A stretch of DNA of 34,498 nucleotides from LSUCC0057 sp042091915 (GCA_042091915.1 JBELGO010000006.1:1-34498), one strand, 5' to 3'. Shown: positions 8,648 to 17,433, counted from the stretch's first letter. Translations and numbers: made by a program. Notes: generated by a model from the letters alone, not told the origin.

Positions 8648-8676
8648 AAATTATCTTACCTTTACGTTAGCGTCAA
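8648..8676 (-). promoter_or_regulatory. Candidate liuRABCDE promoter
   Basis: On the minus strand a TTGACG -35 box (8671-8676) is followed after 17 bases by TAATTT (8648-8653), or after 15 bases by GATAAT (8650-8655). The likely start of transcription is near 8640, leaving a leader of about 57 nt before liuR. A perfect 10-bp palindrome TTTGCGCAAA (8641-8650) lies over the probable start region. The -10 assignment is ambiguous. Confidence 0.5.
8661..8676. promoter_or_regulatory. Candidate LiuR operator
   Basis: The 16-bp imperfect palindrome TTTACGTTAGCGTCAA has symmetric TTnACG/CGTnAA half-sites. It covers the -35 box of the presumed liu promoter, 78 bases upstream of the liuR start. From memory it resembles the ACG/CGT-centred palindromes described for LiuR; I could not check this against a motif collection. 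Confidence 0.6.
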
Positions 8677-8757
8677 CTTGAATGTTACAGTTTACTCGAC
8701 CTCAACAAGAGTTTGGGTCGAGAGGTTGGTCGGCGCGTGAGTGTGAAAAATGAGGAC

Positions 8758-8797
8758 AAAAAAACCGCCGTGCCAAGATTGGAGCGGCGGTTTTTTT
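8758..8797 (-). terminator. Intrinsic terminator of fadH
   Basis: An A-run, CCGCCG (8765-8770), a 14-base loop, CGGCGG (8785-8790) and a T-run of seven form a GC stem flanked by A/T tracts that also pair. It lies 13 nt beyond the fadH stop on the minus strand and keeps fadH transcription out of the liu promoter. It is symmetric enough to work on both strands. Confidence 0.88.
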
Positions 8798-8809
8798 GCA
8801 AGGTGTGGT

Positions 8810-10846
8810 TTACAGTGCGGCGGCGATCTCGGTGCCTTGTTTAATTGCACGCTTGGCGTCCAGCTCAGTGGCGACATCGGCACCACCGATTAAGTGAACC
8901 GATTTAGTCAGCCCTTCAGCGAGTTCTCGCAGGGGGTCTTGGCCGGCACAGATGACGACACTGTCGACTTCGAGCAGGCGCGGTTCGCCGCTAATAGTCA
9001 GATGCAGGCCGGCATCGTCGATCTTATGGTAATCGCAACCAGGGATCATCTCCACGCCTTTGGCCAGCAGCTCGGCGCGGTGCGCCCATCCGGTAGTTTT
9101 GCCCAACCCTGAGCCGACACGTTTAGCCTTGCGTTGCAGCAAGAAGATCTGCCGTGGCGATGGCGGGAACGCTGGCGCTACACCTTCGATACCGCTGCGG
9201 GCATTGAAACTCATGTCGATTCCCCACTGGCGCATAAAGGCCGGAATATCTTGGCTGGCAGATTTGCCGCTGTGGCTGAGCAGTTCACTGACGTCGAAGC
9301 CAATCCCGCCGGCGCCAATCACGGCGACGCGTTTGCCGACACGCTCTGGGTGGTTGATCGCATCGAGGTAACCGATCACGCTGGGGTGATCGATACCCTC
9401 AATTTCGGGGGTGCGCGGCGCAATGCCGGTGGCGAGTATAACCTCATCGAACTCACTCTGACTGAGCTGCTCAGTGGTGACGCGGGTGTTGAGCTGCAGG
9501 TCGACGCCGGTTTTTTCGATCTGCACAGCAAAGTAGCGCAAAGTCTCGTAGAACTCCTCTTTGCCGGGGATCTGCTTGGCGATATTAAATTGCCCGCCGA
9601 TCTCGCTGGCGCTGTCGAACAGAGTCACTTGGTGACCGCGTCGCGCGGCAGTGGTTGCTGCCGCTAGGCCTGCGGGGCCAGCGCCAATGACAGCAATTTT
9701 GCGCGCTTGGTTGGTGGGGTTAATAACCAGCTCGGTCTCAGCACAGGCGCGAGGATTGACTAGACAGCTAGTCAGCTTGCCGCTGAATATGTGGTCGAGG
9801 CAGGCTTGGTTGCAGCCGATACAGGTATTGATCTCGTCGCTGCGGTTCTGCTCAGCTTTGACAACAAATTCTGGGTCTGCCAAGAACGGGCGAGCCATTG
9901 AGACCATGTCCGCATCACCGCGAGCGAGGACCTCTTCGGCGACTTCGGGCGTGTTGATGCGATTTGATGTGATGACAGGCACATTGAGCTGCTTGCGGAA
10001 GTGCGCAGTCACCCAGCTAAATGCGGCGCGTGGAACCTTGGTCGCGATTGTTGGAATACGCGCCTCGTGCCAGCCGATGCCGGTGTTGATGATGGTGACG
10101 CCGGCTTTTTCAAGCTCGAGCCCGAGCTGCACGACTTCATCGGCACTGCTACCCCCTTCAACCAGATCGAGCATAGAGAGCCTGAAGATGATGATGAACT
10201 CATCGCCGACCGCTTCGCGCACTGCTTTGACAACGGCAATCGGCAGACGGATACGGTTTTCGTAGGCGCCGCCCCAGTCATCATCGCGTTGGTTGGTGCG
10301 CAGGGCAATAAATTGATTGAGGAAATACCCCTCGGAGCCCATGATCTCAACGCCGTCGTAACCGGCGCGCTGGGCTTGCACTGCGGTGAAGACAAAATCA
10401 TCAATTTGCTTCTGTATCCCGGCTTCATCGAGTGGATTTGGCTTGAAGGGATTAATTGGCGCTTGTATTGGCGATGGGGCGACTAGCTTAGGAGAACCAC
10501 CGTAGCGGCCTGTGTGGAGAATTTGCAGGCAAATTTTGCCACCTTCAGCATGGACTGCGTCGGTAACCACGCGCTGTTTGGCAATATCGTCCTCAGTGAC
10601 CATGCGTTTGGTCGTTTCATGGGTATTCCCCTCTTCATTGGGGCCAAATCCACCACTGACAATCAAGCCAACTCCGCCGCGTGCGCGCTCACCATAATAA
10701 GCGGCCATACGCAGATGCCCATCGGGCAGTTCTTCCAGTCCGGTGTGCATCGAGCCCATCAACACGCGATTTTTGAGTTGGGTGAAGCCTAAGTCCAGTG
10801 GTTGAAATAAATGTGGGTAGAACGGATTGGGTGCGGCAGCATTCAT
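8810..10846 (-). CDS. fadH: NADPH-dependent 2,4-dienoyl-CoA reductase
   Basis: It reduces 2,4-dienoyl-CoA intermediates during beta-oxidation of unsaturated fatty acids. The 678-residue protein has an N-terminal FMN TIM barrel of the Old Yellow Enzyme type. The four 4Fe-4S cysteines are at 342, 345, 349 and 361 (CIGCNQACLDH ... SCLVNP). An FAD-binding GAGPAGLAAA follows near 388, then an NADPH-binding GAGGIGFD. The active-site Tyr174 (SEGYFLN) and His260 (GIGWH) sit at a constant offset of 8 from E. coli FadH numbering as I recall it. The frame extends to 10969, but the ATG at 10846 has a strong GAGGAG and gives the usual length (about 672). It is a single-gene unit next to the liu operon, so both feed acyl-CoA degradation. 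Confidence 0.96.
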   Translation of the reverse strand: MNAAAPNPFYPHLFQPLDLGFTQLKNRVLMGSMHTGLEELPDGHLRMAAYYGERARGGVGLIVSGGFGPNEEGNTHETTKRMVTEDDIAKQRVVTDAVHAEGGKICLQILHTGRYGGSPKLVAPSPIQAPINPFKPNPLDEAGIQKQIDDFVFTAVQAQRAGYDGVEIMGSEGYFLNQFIALRTNQRDDDWGGAYENRIRLPIAVVKAVREAVGDEFIIIFRLSMLDLVEGGSSADEVVQLGLELEKAGVTIINTGIGWHEARIPTIATKVPRAAFSWVTAHFRKQLNVPVITSNRINTPEVAEEVLARGDADMVSMARPFLADPEFVVKAEQNRSDEINTCIGCNQACLDHIFSGKLTSCLVNPRACAETELVINPTNQARKIAVIGAGPAGLAAATTAARRGHQVTLFDSASEIGGQFNIAKQIPGKEEFYETLRYFAVQIEKTGVDLQLNTRVTTEQLSQSEFDEVILATGIAPRTPEIEGIDHPSVIGYLDAINHPERVGKRVAVIGAGGIGFDVSELLSHSGKSASQDIPAFMRQWGIDMSFNARSGIEGVAPAFPPSPRQIFLLQRKAKRVGSGLGKTTGWAHRAELLAKGVEMIPGCDYHKIDDAGLHLTISGEPRLLEVDSVVICAGQDPLRELAEGLTKSVHLIGGADVATELDAKRAIKQGTEIAAAL

Positions 10847-11202
10847 GGTTAACTCCTCGGGTGGTGCATTTATTAATTTTTTGCATTGTGTGTGATTGTA
10901 GGCTGACGCCAAGTCTCGGTCGATGCGGGTTTTAGACTGTAGAGTCGCAACCAATATAACCAGATACATTGCATATCACTGCCAGATATGGGCAATTTTG
11001 TTTTATATTCACTCCGAATAGAAACTTTGGTTGCCGGCGCTAGGGTGGTGTGGCAAAATTCACCGCCTTTTTCAGGGTGGTCTCGTTACCAGCGCGCTGT
11101 TTGCAACGTTTAATAGCGCTGAGCCACCGGTTTGAATGCGTCGCAGCTCTGGCTGTCCAGCTTTTGAATGAAAAATATTGCCAACTATTTGGCTCCTGAT
11201 TT
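10847..11202. other. 356-bp intergenic region between fadH and tRNA-Leu
   Basis: It separates divergent units and holds the fadH ribosome binding site and candidate promoter on the minus strand. I saw no credible gene. Minus-strand frames reaching into 11040-11479 run antisense through the tRNA and are spurious. No convincing plus-strand sigma-70 promoter for the tRNA could be picked; a TTGAAT at 11164 lacks a good -10 partner. Confidence 0.6.
10895..10923 (-). promoter_or_regulatory. Candidate fadH promoter
   Basis: On the minus strand TCGACC (10918-10923) and TACAAT (10895-10900) are separated by 17 bases. The -35 matches the sigma-70 consensus in four of six positions and the -10 in five of six. 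The expected start is about 40 nt before the fadH ATG. No other pair in this intergenic stretch looked better. Confidence 0.42.
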
Positions 11203-11287
11203 GCGAATGTGGCGGAACTGGTAGACGCGCTAGATTTAGGTTCTAGTGGGGTAACCCGTGAGAGTTCGAGTCTCTCCATTCGCACCA
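11203..11287 (+). tRNA. tRNA-Leu (anticodon UAG)
   Basis: The acceptor stem GCGAATG pairs with CATTCGC, and the encoded CCA ends at 11287. The anticodon arm is CTAGA-TTTAGGT-TCTAG, with TAG at the anticodon positions. The long variable arm (GGGGTAACCC region) marks a class II tRNA, and GAGAGTTCGAGTCTCTC forms the T arm. It reads CUN leucine codons. It lies only 37 nt before tig. Confidence 0.96.
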
Positions 11288-11324
11288 ATACATAAAAAGT
11301 TGATAGTGATCACGAGGAATGTCC

Positions 11325-12647
11325 ATGCAGGTTTCCGTCACCTCACGCTCTAATCTTGAGCGCGAATTAAAAGTAGGTATCCCCGCCGAGCGTGTGGAGC
11401 AAGAGATAACCGAACGTCTAGAGAAAGCCTCGAAAACCGTTCGAATCAAAGGTTTCCGCAAAGGTAAGGTGCCGCTCAAAGTGGTCCGTCAGCAATACGG
11501 CAAAGGCGTCCGCCAAGAAGTGGTGGGTGAGTTGGTTAATAAAACCTTCTACGAGGCCGTTGCCAAGGAGAACCTCCAGCCGGTTGGTGCTCCCACTATT
11601 GAGAACATCGAAGATAACGAAGGTAGCGATCTCGAATACACCGCCGCTTTTGAAGTTTATCCAGAAGTTGAGCTGGCAGACCTGAGCAAGGTGGCAATCG
11701 AGCGCCCAGTTTCAGAAGTGGTTGATGGCGACGTTGAGAAAATGATTGAAGTTCTGCGTGAGCAGCAGGCTAAATTCGAAACAGTCGAGCGCGCAGCAGC
11801 TGATGGCGATCAAGTCACTATCGACTATGTCGGCCGCCGCGATGGCGAAGAGTTTGCCGGTGGCAGTGCCAGCGATCAAAACTTAGTGCTCGGTTCTGGC
11901 AGCATGATCCCCGGCTTTGAAGATGGCTTGGTGGGTGCTTCTGCTGGCGATGAGAAATTGCTTTCTCTCTCTTTCCCCGACGATTACCACGCCGAAGAGC
12001 TTAAAGGGGCTGCCGTTGAGTTTACCGTTACTGTTAAAGCAGTCGCCGAGCGCAACCTGCCAGAACTCAATGACGAGTTCTTCAAGCTCTACGGTGTCAG
12101 CGAAGGCGGCCACGAGAAGTTCTTGGAAGAGGTGCGCAACAACATGGAGCGCGAGTTGCGCAATGCGGTTCGCAATAAAGTAAAGACTCGCGTCATGAAC
12201 CAGCTGTTCGATATGAACAGTGTCGAGTTGCCCTCTGCGCTGGTTAAAGCCGAAGTTAACCAGCTCAAACAGCAAATGCTGCAGCAGTTTGGTGGCGGCC
12301 AGCAGTTTGATCTAAATATGCTTCCCGACGAGATGTTCACACCACAAGCTGAGCGACGTGCCTCACTGGGTGTTATTGTCAGTCAGATCGTCAAGCAAGA
12401 GTCGCTTAAAGCCGATGCCGATGCCGTTCGCGCACGCATCGATGAGATCGCCTCTACTTATGAGTCACCCAACGAGGTTGTAGACTACTACTACAGCCAG
12501 CAGCAGCTGCTTGGCTCAATCGAAGCGGCTGTGTTGGAAGATCAAGTCACCGAGTTGGTGCTTGGCAAAGGCAGCGTGACTGATGTTACTGAGAGCTACG
12601 AGGATGCGGTTAAGCCAGATCCCGAGCCGCAAGCTGATAGCGAATAA
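11325..12647 (+). CDS. tig: Trigger factor, ribosome-associated chaperone and peptidyl-prolyl isomerase
   Basis: It binds nascent chains at the ribosome exit tunnel and helps them fold. The 440-residue protein carries the ribosome-binding signature GFRKGKVP at residues 43-50. It has a central FKBP-type PPIase domain at about 150-245 (VTIDYVGRRDGEEFAGG ... GSGSMIPGFEDGL) and a helical C-terminal chaperone region. An ATG at 11319 is also in frame, but the AGGA abuts it, whereas the ATG at 11325 has ideal spacing and gives the conserved N-terminus MQVSV. It heads the classic tig-clpP-clpX-lon order and has a hairpin just after its stop. The acidic tail (EPQADSE) is usual for the family. Confidence 0.97.
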   Translation: MQVSVTSRSNLERELKVGIPAERVEQEITERLEKASKTVRIKGFRKGKVPLKVVRQQYGKGVRQEVVGELVNKTFYEAVAKENLQPVGAPTIENIEDNEGSDLEYTAAFEVYPEVELADLSKVAIERPVSEVVDGDVEKMIEVLREQQAKFETVERAAADGDQVTIDYVGRRDGEEFAGGSASDQNLVLGSGSMIPGFEDGLVGASAGDEKLLSLSFPDDYHAEELKGAAVEFTVTVKAVAERNLPELNDEFFKLYGVSEGGHEKFLEEVRNNMERELRNAVRNKVKTRVMNQLFDMNSVELPSALVKAEVNQLKQQMLQQFGGGQQFDLNMLPDEMFTPQAERRASLGVIVSQIVKQESLKADADAVRARIDEIASTYESPNEVVDYYYSQQQLLGSIEAAVLEDQVTELVLGKGSVTDVTESYEDAVKPDPEPQADSE

Positions 12648-12654
12648 AGCTTCG

Positions 12655-12680
12655 ACAACGGCGGCAGTAGCCGCCGTTGT
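12655..12680 (+). terminator. Hairpin after tig, terminator or attenuator before clpP
   Basis: An 11-bp perfect stem (ACAACGGCGGC / GCCGCCGTTGT) with loop AGTA begins 8 nt after the tig stop. It is followed by TGTCTCT rather than a pure T-run, so some read-through into clpP is likely. Confidence 0.68.
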
Positions 12681-12728
12681 TGTCTCTGGTAGACTTAAAT
12701 CGTTTCAACAAACAGAGGACTCTGGAAA

Positions 12729-13331
12729 ATGATGGATGTAAACAGTGTTGGCTTAGTGCCCATGGTTATCGAGCAGACTTCACGCGGTGAACGCTCATTC
12801 GACATCTACTCGCGATTGCTCAAAGAGCGCGTCATTTTTATGGTCGGTCAAGTTGAAGATTACATGGCCAATCTTATCGTCGCGCAGATGCTGTTCTTGG
12901 AGTCCGAAAATCCCGATAAAGATATTCACCTCTATATCAACTCGCCAGGTGGCTCTGTGACTGCCGGATTGTCAATTTACGATACCATGCAGTTTATCAA
13001 GCCCGATGTCAGCACCATGTGTATTGGCCAAGCTGCCAGCATGGGTGCATTTCTGCTCGGCGCCGGTGCCCCGGGTAAGCGCTATGCACTACCCAATGCG
13101 CGCACCATGATTCACCAGCCCAGTGGTGGTGCTCAAGGCCAGGCCTCAGATATCCATATTCAAGCGCAAGAGATTTTGAAAATCCGCGAGCGCCTCAATC
13201 GCCTCATGGCCCAGCATACCGGTCAGGAGCTCTCTAAAATCGAGTTAGACACTGAACGCGATACTTTCATGAGTGCAGATGAGTCGAAAGCCTACGGTCT
13301 CATCGATGAGGTTCTAGACAAGCGCGGCTAG
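12729..13331 (+). CDS. clpP: ATP-dependent Clp protease proteolytic subunit
   Basis: This serine protease forms the barrel that degrades proteins fed by ClpX or ClpA. The 200-residue protein has the full catalytic triad: Ser104 (GQAASMGAFLL), His129 (MIHQPSGG) and Asp178 (TERDTFMSA). All three are at a constant offset of seven from mature E. coli ClpP. GGSVTAGLSIYDTM is the substrate-groove segment. A short N-terminal propeptide is expected. Two adjacent ATGs (12729 and 12732) could start it. clpX follows after 81 nt, giving the standard clpPX pair. Confidence 0.97.
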   Translation: MMDVNSVGLVPMVIEQTSRGERSFDIYSRLLKERVIFMVGQVEDYMANLIVAQMLFLESENPDKDIHLYINSPGGSVTAGLSIYDTMQFIKPDVSTMCIGQAASMGAFLLGAGAPGKRYALPNARTMIHQPSGGAQGQASDIHIQAQEILKIRERLNRLMAQHTGQELSKIELDTERDTFMSADESKAYGLIDEVLDKRG

Positions 13332-13412
13332 CTTGTTTAGGCTCATCGGTTTAGAGCCGCAAACGCCGCGCTCAATGCCCGGCTGCTGAGTTGCCCGAAT
13401 ACGGAGAAAAAT

Positions 13413-14693
13413 ATGTCCAAAGATGAGTCAACAGAAGAGAACGGCAAACTGCTGTTCTGCTCATTTTGCGGTAAAAACCAGAACGAAGTGCGCCGTCTCA
13501 TTGCCGGTCCTTCGGTCTATATTTGTGATGAATGTGTCGACCTGTGTAACGACATCATTACCGAAGAGGCGGATGTTGCCACTGAGAGCCAGGCCGAGCG
13601 CAAACTGCCTGCGCCAACAGAGTTGCGCGGTCAGCTCGACGAGTATGTGATTGGCCAAGAGCGCGCTAAAAAAATCCTCTCAGTAGCCGTTTACAACCAC
13701 TACAAGCGCCTGCAGGTTCAAGAGCAAGGTAAAGCGGGCGAAGTGGAATTGGGCAAATCCAATATTCTTCTTATCGGCCCCACCGGCAGCGGTAAAACCC
13801 TGTTGGCCGAAACTCTAGCGCGTATGCTCGATGTACCCTTTACCATGGCGGACGCAACGACTCTGACCGAAGCGGGTTATGTCGGCGAAGACGTTGAAAA
13901 TATTATTCAGAAGTTGCTGCAAAAATGCGATTACGATGTCGATAAAGCCCAGCGCGGTATTGTCTACATCGATGAGATTGACAAAATTTCACGCAAATCT
14001 GACAACCCTTCGATAACTCGCGATGTCTCTGGTGAAGGTGTCCAGCAAGCTCTGCTCAAGTTGATTGAGGGCACAGTGGCCTCAGTCCCCCCACAAGGTG
14101 GCCGCAAGCATCCTCAGCAAGAATTTTTGCAAGTGGATACCTCCAATATCTTGTTCATCTGCGGCGGTGCGTTTGCCGGCTTGGAGAAGGTGATTAGAGA
14201 CCGCTCTGAAAAAGGTGGCATTGGCTTTGGCGCCGAGGTTAAGAGCAAAGAAAGCCAGAAGAGCGTGGGTGAAACTCTGCTCGATGTCGAGCCGGAAGAT
14301 CTCATCGGTTACGGCTTGATCCCTGAGTTTATTGGTCGTTTGCCCGTGGTAGCAACGCTGCTGGAGCTGGACCGCGATGCTCTGGTCAGCATCCTCACAG
14401 AGCCCAAAAATGCGCTGGTCAAACAGTACCAGTCGCTCTTTGAGATGGAAGGTGTGGAACTCGACTTGCGCGCCGATGCTCTAGAGGCGGTTGCAGAAAA
14501 AGCGATAGAGCGCAAGACCGGTGCGCGTGGACTGCGCTCAATTGTCGAGACTGTGTTACTCGACACTATGTACGAAATCCCCTCAGCCGAAGATGTCGTG
14601 AAGGTTGTGGTTGATGCCGCGGTGATCAAGGGTGAGAGCGATCCGCTGCTGGTCTACCAAACCGCTGAAAAAAAAGCCGCTAGCGAAGAGTAG
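13413..14693 (+). CDS. clpX: ATP-dependent Clp protease ATP-binding subunit ClpX
   Basis: This AAA+ unfoldase recognises substrates and threads them into ClpP. The 426-residue protein has an N-terminal C4 zinc-binding domain (Cys16, Cys19, Cys38, Cys41), a Walker A GPTGSGKT at 122-129 and a Walker B IVYIDEIDK. It also has the RKH pore loop (GGRKHP) and the ClpP-docking IGF loop (GGIGFGAEV). Length equals the family norm (about 424). A GGAG precedes the ATG. It is followed by a strong intrinsic terminator, so clpP-clpX forms one unit separate from lon. Confidence 0.97.
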   Translation: MSKDESTEENGKLLFCSFCGKNQNEVRRLIAGPSVYICDECVDLCNDIITEEADVATESQAERKLPAPTELRGQLDEYVIGQERAKKILSVAVYNHYKRLQVQEQGKAGEVELGKSNILLIGPTGSGKTLLAETLARMLDVPFTMADATTLTEAGYVGEDVENIIQKLLQKCDYDVDKAQRGIVYIDEIDKISRKSDNPSITRDVSGEGVQQALLKLIEGTVASVPPQGGRKHPQQEFLQVDTSNILFICGGAFAGLEKVIRDRSEKGGIGFGAEVKSKESQKSVGETLLDVEPEDLIGYGLIPEFIGRLPVVATLLELDRDALVSILTEPKNALVKQYQSLFEMEGVELDLRADALEAVAEKAIERKTGARGLRSIVETVLLDTMYEIPSAEDVVKVVVDAAVIKGESDPLLVYQTAEKKAASEE

Positions 14694-14713
14694 TTGCAGC
14701 GCTAGTATAGCGA

Positions 14714-14738
14714 GGCGGCCAATGGCCGCCTTTTTTTT
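14714..14738 (+). terminator. Intrinsic terminator of clpPX
   Basis: The stem GGCGGCC/GGCCGCC with loop AAT is followed directly by eight T residues, 21 nt after the clpX stop. This is a textbook Rho-independent terminator. Confidence 0.93.
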
Positions 14739-14846
14739 GCTCGGTAATTTGCCAATCCAGTGCAGATAGCAGTAAATTGAGGTCAAGATGGTTGTAATCT
14801 CTATTCACGGCCCAATATTAATTGAATGACAATCAGTGAGGTCGCT

Positions 14847-17252
14847 ATGGCTACAGAAAAGCAACAACCGCAAACCCAATTTCCTCTGTTACCGCTGCGC
14901 GATGTGGTGGTTTTTCCGAAAATGGTCGTGCCGCTCTTTGTCGGCCGCGAGATGTCGGTGCGGGCTTTAGAGCACGCCATGGAGGGAGACAAGCAGGTAG
15001 TTCTGGTCGCCCAGCGCAACCCCTCTGACGACAATCCCGATATCGAGGCGGTCTATGAAGTAGGCACTCTGGCCAATGTGCTGCAGATGCTTAAATTGCC
15101 AGATGGCACCCTCAAGGTGTTGGTTGAAGGACAAGCCCGCGTCGGTCTATTAGAGCCTTGCCAGGGCGAGGGCTTTCTGGAGACGCAGGTAGAGCCGCTC
15201 GAGGGCGAACAGCTCAGCAATCGCGAAAGTGAGGCGTTGTCACGCACTGTTGTCAACCTGTTTGAGCAGTACGTCAATCTCAACAAAAAAATACCGGCGG
15301 AAGTCATTGCAACCGTATCGGGTATCGAAGAGATTGAACGCTTGGCTGATACGGTGGCGACTCATCTTACGCTGAGCCTAGAGCAAAAGCAGGAACTCCT
15401 GGAGTTGGCCGACTGCGCTGAGCGCCTAGAGTTACTCATGAGCATCATGGAAGGTGAAGTCGACCTGGCTCAGATTGAGAAGAAGATTCGCGGCCGAGTT
15501 AAAAAGCAGATGGAGAAAAGCCAGCGCGAGTATTATCTCAACGAGCAGATGAAGGCGATTCAGAAAGAGCTCGGCGACGACGACGGTGCTGGCGAACTTG
15601 ATCAACTAGAGCAAAAAATCGATGCGGCGGGTATGCCAGCCGCAGCGTTGGAAAAAGCCAAAAGCGAGCTTGGCAAGCTGAAGATGACCTCGCCGATGTC
15701 GGCGGAGGCTTCAGTATTGCGCAACTATATCGACTGGATGGTCGGTGTGCCCTGGAAAAAGCGCAGTCGCGTCAAGCACGACCTGCTGGCAGCGGCCAAA
15801 GTACTCGATAGCGACCACTTTGGACTGGATGAAGTCAAAGAGCGTATTCTGGAGTATCTGGCGGTTCAGCAGCGGGTGAAAAAACTCAAAGGTCCAGTGC
15901 TCTGCTTGGTAGGGCCTCCGGGCGTGGGTAAAACCTCGCTGGGTGAGTCGATCGCTAAAGCCACAGGACGAAAATTCGCCCGTATGAGCTTGGGCGGTGT
16001 GCGCGATGAAGCCGAGATGCGCGGTCATCGGCGCACTTATATCGGCTCTTTGCCGGGCAAACCGATTCAGAAGCTGGCCAAGGTCGGGGTTAAGAACCCG
16101 CTGTTCTTGCTCGACGAGATCGACAAGATGGGTATGGACCACCGCGGTGATCCCGCTTCAGCGCTGCTGGAAGTGCTTGATCCCGAGCAAAACCACACCT
16201 TTGGCGACCACTACCTAGAGGTGGATTACGACCTCTCCGATGTGATGTTTATCTGTACTGCTAACTCGATGAATATACCTGGACCGCTGCTCGATCGTAT
16301 GGAAGTTATCCGTATACCCGGCTACACCGAAGACGAGAAAATCGCCATCGCTGAGCGCTACTTGCTGCCCAAACAGATTAAAGCCAACGGTCTCAAGGCC
16401 TCAGAAATTAAGGTAAGCAGTACAGCGCTGCGCGACGTAGTGCGTTACTATACCCGCGAGGCGGGCGTGCGGGGTCTGGAGCGACAGCTGGCCAAAATCT
16501 GCCGCAAAGTGGTTACTGAGCACGTTAAAAACCACACAACCGGTGTTGAAAAGGTGGGTGTTAAACAGCTAGAGAAACTCCTTGGTGTGCGCAAATTTGA
16601 CTACGGCCGCGCCGAGCAGGACAACCAGGTAGGCCAGGTCACAGGTTTAGCTTGGACCTCGGTGGGCGGCGAGCTGCTGACTATCGAGACTTCGGCTACC
16701 TACGGTAAAGGTGCAGTGATCAAGACGGGCTCGCTCGGCGATGTCATGCAGGAGTCTATTCAAGCGGCTTTGACCGTGGTGCGCAGCCGCTCACAAAAGT
16801 TAGGTATTGCCAAAGACTTCTATCAAAAACACGACCTGCATATCCACGTTCCAGAGGGCGCTACACCAAAAGACGGCCCCTCAGCAGGTATTGGTATGTG
16901 CACGGCCCTGGTCTCTGCGTTGAGCGGCATACCGGTGCGTGCCGAGGTGGCTATGACCGGAGAGATTACACTGCGCGGTCAAGTGTTGAAAATTGGCGGC
17001 CTTAAAGAGAAGCTGCTGGCGGCGCATCGCGGGGGCATTAAGTTGGTGGTTATCCCCTACGACAACGCGGCAGATCTCAAAGAGATACCGGACAACATCA
17101 AAGCAGACCTAGATATTCGCCCGGTTAAATGGATCGATGAGGTGCTAGAAATTGCGCTGGAGAGCACCCCCAAGGCGCTTACCGAAGAGGAGTTTAACCG
17201 GGTCGCCAGTGATGCAGCTACCAAAAGCCCGTCCGAACAAGTAGCACATTGA
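14847..17252 (+). CDS. lon: ATP-dependent protease Lon (LonA type)
   Basis: This cytoplasmic AAA+ protease removes misfolded and some regulatory proteins. The 801-residue protein has an N-terminal LAN substrate-binding domain (FPLLPLRDVVVFPKM), then a coiled coil, a Walker A GPPGVGKTS and a C-terminal protease domain. The Ser-Lys dyad is Ser679 (PKDGPSAG) and Lys722 (GGLKEKLLAA), matching E. coli numbering exactly. The frame also starts at 14826, but GTGAGG lies 5 nt before the ATG at 14847, which gives the expected N-terminus. It follows the clpX terminator and precedes hupB, the usual order. I could not find a convincing heat-shock promoter. Confidence 0.97.
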   Translation: MATEKQQPQTQFPLLPLRDVVVFPKMVVPLFVGREMSVRALEHAMEGDKQVVLVAQRNPSDDNPDIEAVYEVGTLANVLQMLKLPDGTLKVLVEGQARVGLLEPCQGEGFLETQVEPLEGEQLSNRESEALSRTVVNLFEQYVNLNKKIPAEVIATVSGIEEIERLADTVATHLTLSLEQKQELLELADCAERLELLMSIMEGEVDLAQIEKKIRGRVKKQMEKSQREYYLNEQMKAIQKELGDDDGAGELDQLEQKIDAAGMPAAALEKAKSELGKLKMTSPMSAEASVLRNYIDWMVGVPWKKRSRVKHDLLAAAKVLDSDHFGLDEVKERILEYLAVQQRVKKLKGPVLCLVGPPGVGKTSLGESIAKATGRKFARMSLGGVRDEAEMRGHRRTYIGSLPGKPIQKLAKVGVKNPLFLLDEIDKMGMDHRGDPASALLEVLDPEQNHTFGDHYLEVDYDLSDVMFICTANSMNIPGPLLDRMEVIRIPGYTEDEKIAIAERYLLPKQIKANGLKASEIKVSSTALRDVVRYYTREAGVRGLERQLAKICRKVVTEHVKNHTTGVEKVGVKQLEKLLGVRKFDYGRAEQDNQVGQVTGLAWTSVGGELLTIETSATYGKGAVIKTGSLGDVMQESIQAALTVVRSRSQKLGIAKDFYQKHDLHIHVPEGATPKDGPSAGIGMCTALVSALSGIPVRAEVAMTGEITLRGQVLKIGGLKEKLLAAHRGGIKLVVIPYDNAADLKEIPDNIKADLDIRPVKWIDEVLEIALESTPKALTEEEFNRVASDAATKSPSEQVAH

Positions 17253-17314
17253 GAGGTGTTTGCCATTAAATCGGTTAATTAGCCGAAGAAACTAGTATTT
17301 TCGGCCTATTCGGG

Positions 17315-17343
17315 TTGATTCGTGCGGGGGCAGTTGGTATAAA
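17315..17343 (+). promoter_or_regulatory. hupB promoter
   Basis: TTGATT (17315-17320), 17 bases, then TATAAA (17338-17343). Four of six -35 bases and five of six -10 bases match sigma-70 consensus at ideal spacing. The predicted leader is about 84 nt. A near-palindrome, TCGGTTAATTAGCCGA (17271-17286), lies upstream and could bind a regulator. Confidence 0.7.
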
Positions 17344-17433
17344 GTTGCTTGCTACGGCCCATTGTTAAGGGTGGCTAGCGAAAAGGAATCCGTTAGGCAG
17401 ACCTTGACCACTAAAACTAAAAAGGAAACAAAC

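Noticed and set aside
11040..11479. Minus-strand open frames over the tRNA-Leu and the start of tig
   Set aside because: They run antisense through a clear tRNA and a conserved gene; sequences like MVRMERLELSRV are common artefacts of tRNA antisense strands.
14777..14818. Possible heat-shock (sigma-32) promoter before lon, TTGTAA and CCCAAT
   Set aside because: The -10 does not match the CCCCAT-type consensus well and spacing is short. A sigma-70 pair TTGAGG/TCTATT is equally weak, so neither is called.
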